A stretch of DNA of 12,112 bases, from assembly GCA_019104905.1 (NCBI GenBank), contig JAHRXB010000069.1, positions 1 through 12,112 of the forward strand, read 5' to 3'. The notes under the pieces are model-generated. The model worked only from the letters and a program-made list of their open reading frames with translations. It ran no database searches and was not told the DNA's origin. The translations under genes and the position numbers were made by a program. This DNA is from Bdellovibrio sp. (lineage in GTDB: Bacteria; Bdellovibrionota; Bdellovibrionia; Bdellovibrionales; Bdellovibrionaceae). Below, piece by piece: positions 1-6,175 of this stretch (position 1 is its first letter; every line of letters starts with the position of its first letter).

Positions 1-3000
1 TTTGGTGACGGCGAGCTTCAACTTCATTTTTGCAAAGTCGATTGGAGAAAAACGGTAAGCTAAAGTGGTCATGCGGATGGAGTTGTTTTTACTCTTCATT
101 AGGGCCCAATTGTCTTCGCCCTCAAATTTCGCAGTCACGTAACCAAAGTCCTTATTGTCATCCAGTCCTCCCGGAGAACGGGATTCATAGTTGAACTGAT
201 GATCCATGCGGAAATGAACCATGTTCTTGTGGTTGTAGTTGATATGAATTCCTTGCGGCATATTTCCGGTCGTTGCGGGATTAACGCGAATGCCGGCCAT
301 GATGTCAGGAAGCTTTTGCACGTCCAGGACAGAGTAGGGCTCAAAACGAAGCTGGGACTGAGGAAGTTTGGTTTGAACTTCGTAGCTGTCGGCAGGATCG
401 TCAACTTTAGGTAGAAGCTGGTGATTCAATTCCCACGTATTTGAGAAGGGCAGGAAGTCCACCAAATGCTCGCCTTTCAAAGAGTAAACCTTGGCCATAT
501 GCTCCTGGCTGAGGCGATAGTAAGTCTGAGTTTTAATAGGCGAGGTGTTGGCAGCACTTAGGATCACGCGGGAGTTCCAAGCTAAGTTGGCTTTGTCGTC
601 ATTGATTTTTAATTCAGACAACGAGTTCACAAGACCTTTCATGAAGGCCTTTTGATTGAAGCGAGAAGAAAGAATTCCGGCAAGATGATCGGCCTTGACG
701 GTTCCCATATCCACCGCCATCAATTTTTGCGGGAACTTGGAAGAAGACACTGTGACGACACCGTCATTGTTTTCATCAAATTGAGCGATGATTTTTGTCG
801 CCTTCATGAAGATGTGAGAATCTTCAGGATCACTTTCGAAAGTGACTGAGAAATAGCGAGTCAAACCAATCAAAGATCTTTCGTTCTTTCTCCAGAATGC
901 ATCCATGGCGGTGGGAGTGATCGATTTCGCCGCGGTCTTGTCTGTCTGACAAACGGCAGGGCCTTGTTTTTCAGACAAAGCGGAGACCAGTGCGAACGGA
1001 ACATCGGTCGTATTCAGGATGCTGGAGCCATGCAAAGGAGCGGCGATCGCCACGAATCCTTTAACATAACTTGAGATAAAGCTTGGGTTTTTTGTGAAGG
1101 CATGAAGAGCATCCACAGCACCTTTTGAATAACCCAAGATCAGATATTTAGGCGTCGCATGTCCACGCTGTGTGCGTGTTTTAAAGTCTTCGCGAAGATA
1201 GTTGAGAATGATGTCAGCGTTTAGATCGCTGGCGCAGGTGCTTTCTACAGGCGGCTGAATCACGCGCAAGCCAAGTTCATCACTCAAAGCATTGAGTCCC
1301 AGACTGAAGATCTCTTTATCGAAGATGCTGTTGTAAATTCCAGGCACGTAAACAATCGTCAGATCTTCCAACTTCTGGTTATAGATCTTTGTCAAAGGTG
1401 TTGGATAGATGCGGTCTTCAAGATCAGCTTCTTTGATGGTTTCTTGAAGAAGCTGTTGCACTATCGCGGTCCCCATAAACTTGGAGTTGAGGCTTTTGTG
1501 GCTTTGTGCGTATTTGTCTTTTAAAGAAGTCCACTCGCGCGCAAAGGCGATGCCACGAGGGTCTGGCAAGAAAGGTTTTTCCTGAACGACGATGGACTTT
1601 TCAAGCAAGTAAGGCATTTGATACATCTTCATGACAGCGCGTTTAGCGGGAAGCACAAAAGTGGTGATGCTTTTGATGAAGCTATTGTCGGCAGTCAGGT
1701 CTTGGTGTTTTAAATCCAGGGTCGCAGTCTTCGCTCCTTTAAGCAGACCGACCTTTTCTTTGACCTTTTCAATACGGGGATCGTTCATGAGGTTTTCAAT
1801 AGAGCCCGAAGTCAAAACCGCATCAGTCACGGCACCGATATCTTCGGGGCTGATCATGCTGTTCACGTCGAACTTTGAAATATCGAAATTCATGGGTGAC
1901 AAGGACTGGGCACCTGGTTGTTTGAACGGATCAAACTTAAAGGCGTCCATAAAGCTTTTCATCTCAGAGACCAAGAAGTAAGGACGAGTGTCTGAGACAA
2001 AGCGCGAAATATGTTGGAAGATACGTTTTTGTGAAAGATCTTTGGCTTGTGTTTCTACGCCTTGTTTATAGTTAGCAAGAACTTCTTGCAGTGATTCCTT
2101 TCCTGACAAGGAATCCTTCTTTGCGGTGTTGCCGAAAAGATCTTTTGCTTCGACTCCGAGGAAGGGCAGAATGTCTTTGGAACGAATTTGACCGGGGACT
2201 TTTCTTTTGGTGGAAGCCAAAAGTCCGTAAGAGGACGCGGCGGTCAAGGAACCATGGGTGCGGTACATTTTTGTGAACGCTCCCAAGGAGGACTGAATGT
2301 AGTAACCATCTTTTAAAGTCAGGATGAAATCAGGGAAATCAAAGTTTCTTTCTGAAGCCGATTCAACAAGGCGGAACAAAGAATCAGGGTAGTTGGATTT
2401 GGCTGTGATGTTAAAAACCTCAGCCGCTTTGATGGCTTTAGGAGCTGCTGGGGTTGAAAGAAATTCCTGAGGGATTTGCAGAGGATTTCCGGCCTCGGCA
2501 AAGTAGTAATAAAGGTTGTTCTTCTTATCGAACTGAACCTTGGCTTCTCCTGTGGAGCTAATGACGGTCATCAATGTTTCTTGAGCCGTATTTCTATTCA
2601 CGTAAACCGCCATATCAAACCAAGTTTCCTTGCGGAACTCTTGGATCAGATTTTTCATCATTTTGCGGTCTTTCATGTACACAGGTCCCCAAGTTCCCAA
2701 CGCCATGAGGGGGACGGCGACGTCTTTTTGTTCTTTGAGTTGTTGAACGTTGTTAAAGCCCGCGCGCTCAATGATCTTGGCTATATCAACTCCGATCAAT
2801 TCTTGTTCGGGTTGTCCTTCTTGGAAGCGGCCGATATTGCCATGATCCGAAACAAGAACGATCTCAACGTCTTGGCCTTTTTCTTTATATGATTTAATAA
2901 GGCGGGTGATTTCCATATCAAGAGCTTTGATGACAGGGAAAAGACGATCTTTCTGAGTGTGGGCCGTGGAATCAATCGCTCCAATGTAACCCGTATGAAC

Positions 3001-3546
3001 TTTTTTGGGTTTGGCCGCTAAAAGATCGTCCACTACGGTTTTCATTTCTAACTTCGGAACTTCTTGAGTTGGGAAATACATGAGGGCTTCAACGTAAGGA
3101 TTGAAAAAGGCGTCAAATGCTCCCATGTAATATTTAGGGAAAGCCAAACGGCGATAGTAATCGCGAGGGTCCCCTTGAATAGATTGTGTCGATTCATCAA
3201 AATAAGTGGCTTCGACGGATTTAATGCGACCTGCGGGGCCGAAGAGTTGAGAGGTATGAGTGAAGGTGGCCCAGGAAAGATCTGTCATTGAAGGAAAAGG
3301 GGCGACGTGGGCGCCGACATTCGTGAAGTCTTTAAACATCCCCTGTTTTTGTGCGGCCAAGAAAGCGGTGTAGCTAAGGCCATCAACGGCCAGGACTATT
3401 GTTTGAGAAGATTGAGTTTGAGGGGCTGCGGACGCCGTCTTCCAAGGTAGTTGAAGAGCTTTCGCGGGGCAGGGCGCGCCCACCGTCAAAGCACCAGCTA
3501 GAGCCGTCGCAACCAGGACATTCAGGGACGTTTTATTGAAATTCAT
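1..3546 (-). CDS. Secreted alkaline-phosphatase-superfamily / lipase-like fusion protein (3' end outside window)
   Basis: One reading frame is open for 1182 codons from the ATG at 3546 to the left edge, with no stop; I checked every codon. A GAGGTGG ribosome site lies just upstream. Residues 1-30 form a Sec signal peptide with likely cleavage after Ala-Lys-Ala30. Residues ~48-470 match the alkaline phosphatase superfamily (type I phosphodiesterase-like): D55, probable nucleophile T88 in FPSMT, D192 and H196, SDHG with D234/H235, and the late THG H431, a complete two-metal set. Residues ~470-715 are unassigned. Residues ~725-975 look like an alpha/beta-hydrolase lipase: VPG oxyanion region at 734-736, GYSKG with S807, NDGVV with D928, and DH with H954. 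Residues ~975-1182 are unassigned and look beta-rich. The protein is probably periplasmic, secreted or surface-located. Substrates cannot be read from sequence; organophosphates and acyl esters, perhaps phospholipids, are an inference. Confidence 0.9.
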   Translation of the reverse strand, partial: MNFNKTSLNVLVATALAGALTVGAPCPAKALQLPWKTASAAPQTQSSQTIVLAVDGLSYTAFLAAQKQGMFKDFTNVGAHVAPFPSMTDLSWATFTHTSQLFGPAGRIKSVEATYFDESTQSIQGDPRDYYRRLAFPKYYMGAFDAFFNPYVEALMYFPTQEVPKLEMKTVVDDLLAAKPKKVHTGYIGAIDSTAHTQKDRLFPVIKALDMEITRLIKSYKEKGQDVEIVLVSDHGNIGRFQEGQPEQELIGVDIAKIIERAGFNNVQQLKEQKDVAVPLMALGTWGPVYMKDRKMMKNLIQEFRKETWFDMAVYVNRNTAQETLMTVISSTGEAKVQFDKKNNLYYYFAEAGNPLQIPQEFLSTPAAPKAIKAAEVFNITAKSNYPDSLFRLVESASERNFDFPDFILTLKDGYYIQSSLGAFTKMYRTHGSLTAASSYGLLASTKRKVPGQIRSKDILPFLGVEAKDLFGNTAKKDSLSGKESLQEVLANYKQGVETQAKDLSQKRIFQHISRFVSDTRPYFLVSEMKSFMDAFKFDPFKQPGAQSLSPMNFDISKFDVNSMISPEDIGAVTDAVLTSGSIENLMNDPRIEKVKEKVGLLKGAKTATLDLKHQDLTADNSFIKSITTFVLPAKRAVMKMYQMPYLLEKSIVVQEKPFLPDPRGIAFAREWTSLKDKYAQSHKSLNSKFMGTAIVQQLLQETIKEADLEDRIYPTPLTKIYNQKLEDLTIVYVPGIYNSIFDKEIFSLGLNALSDELGLRVIQPPVESTCASDLNADIILNYLREDFKTRTQRGHATPKYLILGYSKGAVDALHAFTKNPSFISSYVKGFVAIAAPLHGSSILNTTDVPFALVSALSEKQGPAVCQTDKTAAKSITPTAMDAFWRKNERSLIGLTRYFSVTFESDPEDSHIFMKATKIIAQFDENNDGVVTVSSSKFPQKLMAVDMGTVKADHLAGILSSRFNQKAFMKGLVNSLSELKINDDKANLAWNSRVILSAANTSPIKTQTYYRLSQEHMAKVYSLKGEHLVDFLPFSNTWELNHQLLPKVDDPADSYEVQTKLPQSQLRFEPYSVLDVQKLPDIMAGIRVNPATTGNMPQGIHINYNHKNMVHFRMDHQFNYESRSPGGLDDNKDFGYVTAKFEGEDNWALMKSKNNSIRMTTLAYRFSPIDFAKMKLKLAVTK

Positions 3547-3621
3547 AACCACCTCGAGTTTTGTCTCAACCTGAATAAAGGCAAGAGCGGTGCCAGCGGG
3601 GGCGGTGGGGGATGGGGTTAT

Positions 3622-3627
3622 ATTGTA
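3622..3627 (-). promoter_or_regulatory. Possible -10 element for the phosphatase-lipase gene
   Basis: Read on the minus strand, TACAAT differs from the sigma-70 -10 consensus at one base and would give a leader of roughly 70 nt before the ATG at 3546. No convincing -35 hexamer sits 16-18 bp upstream, so any promoter here may need an activator. Low confidence. Confidence 0.3.
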
Positions 3628-3692
3628 GATGGTTCGAGGTCCACAGAAGATAAGTGTCTCATTGTGGGAGGGGTGACGTTTTACTATGTGTT

Positions 3693-3710
3693 CTGTCAAG
3701 AAGTTGTCGG
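3693..3710 (+). promoter_or_regulatory. PHO-box-like direct repeat (candidate PhoB site)
   Basis: CTGTCAA-GAAG-TTGTCGG is a pair of 7-bp TGTC repeats separated by 4 bp, the geometry of the PhoB-binding PHO box (CTGTCAT-N4-CTGTCAT). It lies in the divergent region between the phosphatase-lipase gene (minus) and the PepSY gene (plus). Its orientation points to the plus-strand gene, but it could act on either. It shares the pattern TGTYAA-GA-NN-YTGTYRG with the site upstream of phoU at 8189-8206. Confidence 0.45.
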
Positions 3711-3730
3711 GAGCTGGTTTTTTTATTTAT

Positions 3731-3747
3731 TTTAAGATTGGCTTAAG
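3731..3747 (+). promoter_or_regulatory. PmrA/QseB-type operator box upstream of the PepSY-regulator-kinase genes
   Basis: TTTAAG-ATTGG-CTTAAG is an exact match to the YTTAAK-N5-YTTAAK direct repeat bound by PmrA-family response regulators. It ends 64 bp before the ATG of the PepSY gene. That gene is followed by a response regulator and kinase of this family, so autoregulation of the operon is the simplest reading. A weak -10-like CATTCT follows at 3758-3763. Binding itself is an inference from family knowledge. Confidence 0.6.
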
Positions 3748-3798
3748 AATTCAGGTTCATTCTAGACCCATGAGACAGGAATGATCCTGGATCTTTTT

Positions 3799-3804
3799 AA
3801 GGAG
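3799..3804 (+). promoter_or_regulatory. Strong ribosome binding site of the PepSY-like gene
   Basis: AAGGAG lies 7 nt before the ATG at 3812. It is the clearest Shine-Dalgarno sequence in the window and fixes that start. Confidence 0.8.
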
Positions 3805-3811
3805 AAGAGAA

Positions 3812-4078
3812 ATGAAAAAGCTATTGATTGTGACTGTGGCACTTTTGGCGGGTTCCGTGGCGTTTGCAAAGAAGAACTGTACGGATGAGCCTAAAGAAAA
3901 ATGGATGAGCGAGGCGGACTTTAAAAAGAAAGCCGAAGCAGACGGATATAAGATTAGAAAATTCAAAACTCCTGGAACATGCTATGAGATCTATGGAACC
4001 AATAAAGAAGGCCAGAAAGTTGAAATCTATTTTAATCCCGTAGACGGTTCGATTGTTAAATCTGAAATTGAAGATTAA
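3812..4078 (+). CDS. Small secreted PepSY-like domain protein
   Basis: The 88-residue product starts at an ATG with a strong ribosome site. Residues 1-19 form a Sec signal peptide (KK start, hydrophobic core, Ala-Phe-Ala19 cleavage). The mature ~69 residues follow the PepSY pattern: a helix around 31-44 (WMSEADFKKKAEADGY), a strand KIRKFK, then C57-YEIYG and VEIYFNPVDGSIVKSE, where the NPVDG turn is typical of PepSY_2-like proteins. C23 and C57 could form a disulfide in the periplasm. Small PepSY proteins are often encoded beside OmpR/QseC-type two-component systems and are thought to modulate the sensor or bind ligands. Here the regulator starts 120 bp downstream on the same strand. The family call is from pattern recognition; function is unproven. 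Confidence 0.8.
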   Translation: MKKLLIVTVALLAGSVAFAKKNCTDEPKEKWMSEADFKKKAEADGYKIRKFKTPGTCYEIYGTNKEGQKVEIYFNPVDGSIVKSEIED

Positions 4079-4094
4079 ACATTTGTGCGAGTCA

Positions 4095-4139
4095 GTCCGA
4101 GGCCCAGCATCATTGCTGCGGCCTCCGTCCTCGACGGAC
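4095..4139 (+). repeat. Inverted repeats between the PepSY and regulator genes
   Basis: Two alternative hairpins can form. One pairs GAGGCC (4099-4104) with GGCCTC (4120-4125), and CAGCA (4105-4109) with TGCTG (4114-4118), with one bulged C and a TCAT loop. The other pairs TCCGTC (4124-4129) with GACGGA (4133-4138). GTCCG (4095-4099) could also pair with CGGAC (4135-4139). No U-run follows, so this is not a standard intrinsic terminator. It may act as a processing or attenuation structure that lowers regulator expression relative to the PepSY gene. Confidence 0.4.
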
Positions 4140-4156
4140 GCTGTCATGATGAAACC

Positions 4157-4186
4157 TTGGTATTCTCTGCGATAAACAGATATAAA
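4157..4186 (+). promoter_or_regulatory. Candidate sigma-70 promoter for the response regulator
   Basis: TTGGTA (4157-4162), an 18-bp spacer and TATAAA (4181-4186) resemble a sigma-70 promoter. Transcription would start only a few bases before the ATG at 4199, giving an almost leaderless message, and the ribosome site is weak. Read-through from the PepSY promoter is an alternative source of transcript. Confidence 0.35.
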
Positions 4187-4198
4187 AGAAGATGACGT

Positions 4199-4858
4199 AT
4201 GCGAATCTTACTGATTGAGGATGATCATCTTGTGGGCGATGGAATCCAGCTTGGTCTGACCAAGCAAGGGTTTACCGTGGATTGGGTGCAAGACGTGGAA
4301 AGTGCTCAGTCCGCTCTGAAGACAGACCAGTTTGATGTGATTGTGTTAGACATAGGTCTTCCTCGAGTGTCCGGTCTTGAGTTTCTAAAAAAATTGCGTG
4401 CGGCAGACAACAAGATTCCGGTTTTACTTTTAACAGCCAAAAGCTCTGTGGAAGATCGTATTCAAGGTTTGGATTCGGGGGCCGATGATTATTTGCCAAA
4501 GCCCTTTGCCCTTGGAGAAGTCGCCGCTCGCCTGCGCGCTTTGCAAAGACGCAGTCAGGGGCGCGCTGTGGCGACCTTGAAGTGGCGGGATCTGACGGTG
4601 TTTCCCGATTCTCAAAAAGTCATGCTCAAAGAAGCTGAAATCGACGTTCGCGGAAAAGAGCTCAGATTGCTTTTGTTCCTGATGGAGCACCCCCATAATA
4701 TTTATTCTCGTGAAGAGCTGGAAAGCTCTCTTTACGGTTGGAACGAGGGGATTGAAAGCAACTCTGTGGAAGTGCATGTGCATAGCTTAAGAAAAAAGCT
4801 GGGGAAAGAGATAATCAAAACCGTGCGGGGTTCGGGTTATCAGTTGGGGGAAGAGTAA
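4199..4858 (+). CDS. OmpR-family response regulator, PmrA/QseB-like
   Basis: The 219-residue protein has the usual length for this family. The receiver domain (1-~120) shows the acidic pocket E7/D8/D9, phospho-acceptor D51 in LDIGLP, T79, Y98 and K101. The C-terminal winged-helix DNA-binding domain (~127-216) shows the expected SREELESSLYGW, the SNSVEVHVHSLRKKLG recognition-helix segment and the final TVRGSGYQL hairpin. The segment SNSVEVHVHSLRKKL is characteristic of the PmrA/QseB branch. Its stop codon directly abuts the ATG of the kinase, so they form a cognate pair. The upstream YTTAAG-N5-YTTAAG box is the motif this branch binds. The input signal is unknown; PmrA and QseB relatives respond to metals, cationic peptides or envelope stress. 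Confidence 0.92.
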   Translation: MRILLIEDDHLVGDGIQLGLTKQGFTVDWVQDVESAQSALKTDQFDVIVLDIGLPRVSGLEFLKKLRAADNKIPVLLLTAKSSVEDRIQGLDSGADDYLPKPFALGEVAARLRALQRRSQGRAVATLKWRDLTVFPDSQKVMLKEAEIDVRGKELRLLLFLMEHPHNIYSREELESSLYGWNEGIESNSVEVHVHSLRKKLGKEIIKTVRGSGYQLGEE

Positions 4859-6175
4859 ATGCGACAGTCCTTGTTTTTACGGATTCTTCTTCCACTTTTT
4901 TTTGCTCTGAGTTTTTGTTGGATTCTTTTGATTTTCGTTTTGGGACGAGCCAGCTACAAAGAGTTGTACGAAGTTTTGGATCAGCAGATGACTCAAACCG
5001 CTCAGATGCTGACTGTGCCCATGGATTATCAGAATTTGCCAGAACTGCGTTTCTCTGAAAAAGACGACGATGATGACGAGTACAAGATTCACTTCGTTGT
5101 TTGGAATAAGGAAGAAAACGTTCTTTTCGCCGATAAACGGGGGAATGTTCTGCCGAGCTCGTTTGATCAAGACGGTTTTTATAGAATTTATAGTGGCGGT
5201 GAGGAGTACCGGGTTTTTACCCATCACAATTCCCTGACCGGGCTTTCTGCCTCGGCAGGTTATCCCACGTCGGTGAGAACTAAAATTCTTAAAGAGGTTG
5301 TTGAAAAGTTCTGGGCGCCCTGGCTTATCGGGTTGCTGGCTTTAGGACTTGTGACCTATTTAAGTTTGTGGTGGGGCTTTCGTCCTCTCACTCGCCTGCA
5401 ACAAGAGATCCAGCAGCGAGACCCCAATCACTTAGAGAAGTTCTCGACGGAAGTTCCTTTTGAATTGAGAAACCTGAAGGCAGAGTTGAATCGTTTGATT
5501 GAGAAAATTCGCACTCAGATGGACAAGGAGCGACGTTTTACCGCCGATGCAGCCCATGAACTGAAAACGCCACTGACAGCAATTCGAGTTCAAGCAGAGA
5601 TTTTGGCGATGGAAGTGGATGAGGGGCATTTAAAAAAACAAGCCGACAAAATCATGCTCGGTGTGGATCGAACCAATCATCTGATTGAGCAGCTTTTGAC
5701 TTTGTCGCGATTGGATGAACAAAAATCTCAAAGGTATATGCCAATTCAGTTGCCGGATGTTTTTACTAAGCAACAAGACGAACTCAAACATCTGATTGAA
5801 CGACAGCAGGCGCAGGTCCGCCTGGACGTGCAAGAACCCTTTGTTTTGGAGGGTGATGAAGTATTGTTGGGTGTGATGTTTAAGAACTTAATTGAAAACA
5901 GTCTAAAGTACTCACCCCGGGGCGTTGAGATCTCCTTTAAGATGAACTCGCAGGAGTTTTCAATTTCTGATAACGGTCCTGGATTGCCTGCGGAGATTCT
6001 TGAGCGGGTGCGAGAAAGATTTTATCGGCCGGAGGGACAGAAGGAAGCGGGTTCGGGCTTGGGCCTTTCTATTGTTGAGAAGATCGCAGAATTGCACCAT
6101 TTAAAGATGATTTTGAGATCACCACCCCAGGGTGGTTTGCAGGTGTCATTTGTTAAGGGCGAGGCGCGCTCATAG
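4859..6175 (+). CDS. Sensor histidine kinase, QseC/PmrB-like
   Basis: The 438-residue inner-membrane kinase starts on the base after the regulator's stop. It has a transmembrane helix at ~8-30, a periplasmic sensor region at ~31-152, a second transmembrane helix at ~153-173, then HAMP-like and dimerisation segments. The H-box FTADAAHELKTPL carries H233. The ATPase domain has an N-box (NLIENSLKYS, N343/N347), D371-N-G-P-G, and GSGLGLS at 398-404. All catalytic motifs are intact. The periplasmic region contains an acidic run, residues 69-74 (five Asp and a Glu), just before the strand YKIHFVVW that is typical of QseC-type sensors. It should autophosphorylate H233 and phosphorylate the preceding regulator at D51. 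The gene overlaps the convergent Ppx/GppA gene by 23 bp. Confidence 0.92.
   Translation: MRQSLFLRILLPLFFALSFCWILLIFVLGRASYKELYEVLDQQMTQTAQMLTVPMDYQNLPELRFSEKDDDDDEYKIHFVVWNKEENVLFADKRGNVLPSSFDQDGFYRIYSGGEEYRVFTHHNSLTGLSASAGYPTSVRTKILKEVVEKFWAPWLIGLLALGLVTYLSLWWGFRPLTRLQQEIQQRDPNHLEKFSTEVPFELRNLKAELNRLIEKIRTQMDKERRFTADAAHELKTPLTAIRVQAEILAMEVDEGHLKKQADKIMLGVDRTNHLIEQLLTLSRLDEQKSQRYMPIQLPDVFTKQQDELKHLIERQQAQVRLDVQEPFVLEGDEVLLGVMFKNLIENSLKYSPRGVEISFKMNSQEFSISDNGPGLPAEILERVRERFYRPEGQKEAGSGLGLSIVEKIAELHHLKMILRSPPQGGLQVSFVKGEARS

Noticed and set aside
754..777. D-E-N-N-D-G-V-V resembling an EF-hand calcium loop in the phosphatase-lipase protein
   Set aside because: Its position before SSS and the DHL motif fits the lipase catalytic Asp segment (NDGVV) better, and no flanking EF-hand helices are visible.
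135..3291. Many short frames of 60-140 codons on both strands across 1-3546
   Set aside because: All overlap the 1182-codon minus-strand gene, and none has a ribosome site, recognisable domain or signal peptide. They are shadows of that gene.
4141..4147. CTGTCAT, identical to a PHO-box half-site, upstream of the response regulator
   Set aside because: There is no second unit at 11-bp spacing on either side, so a single 7-mer is not enough to call a PhoB site.
6121..6136. ACCACC-CCAG-GGTGGT perfect hairpin near the end of the kinase gene
   Set aside because: It lies within coding sequence and no T-run follows on either strand, so it is not supported as a terminator.
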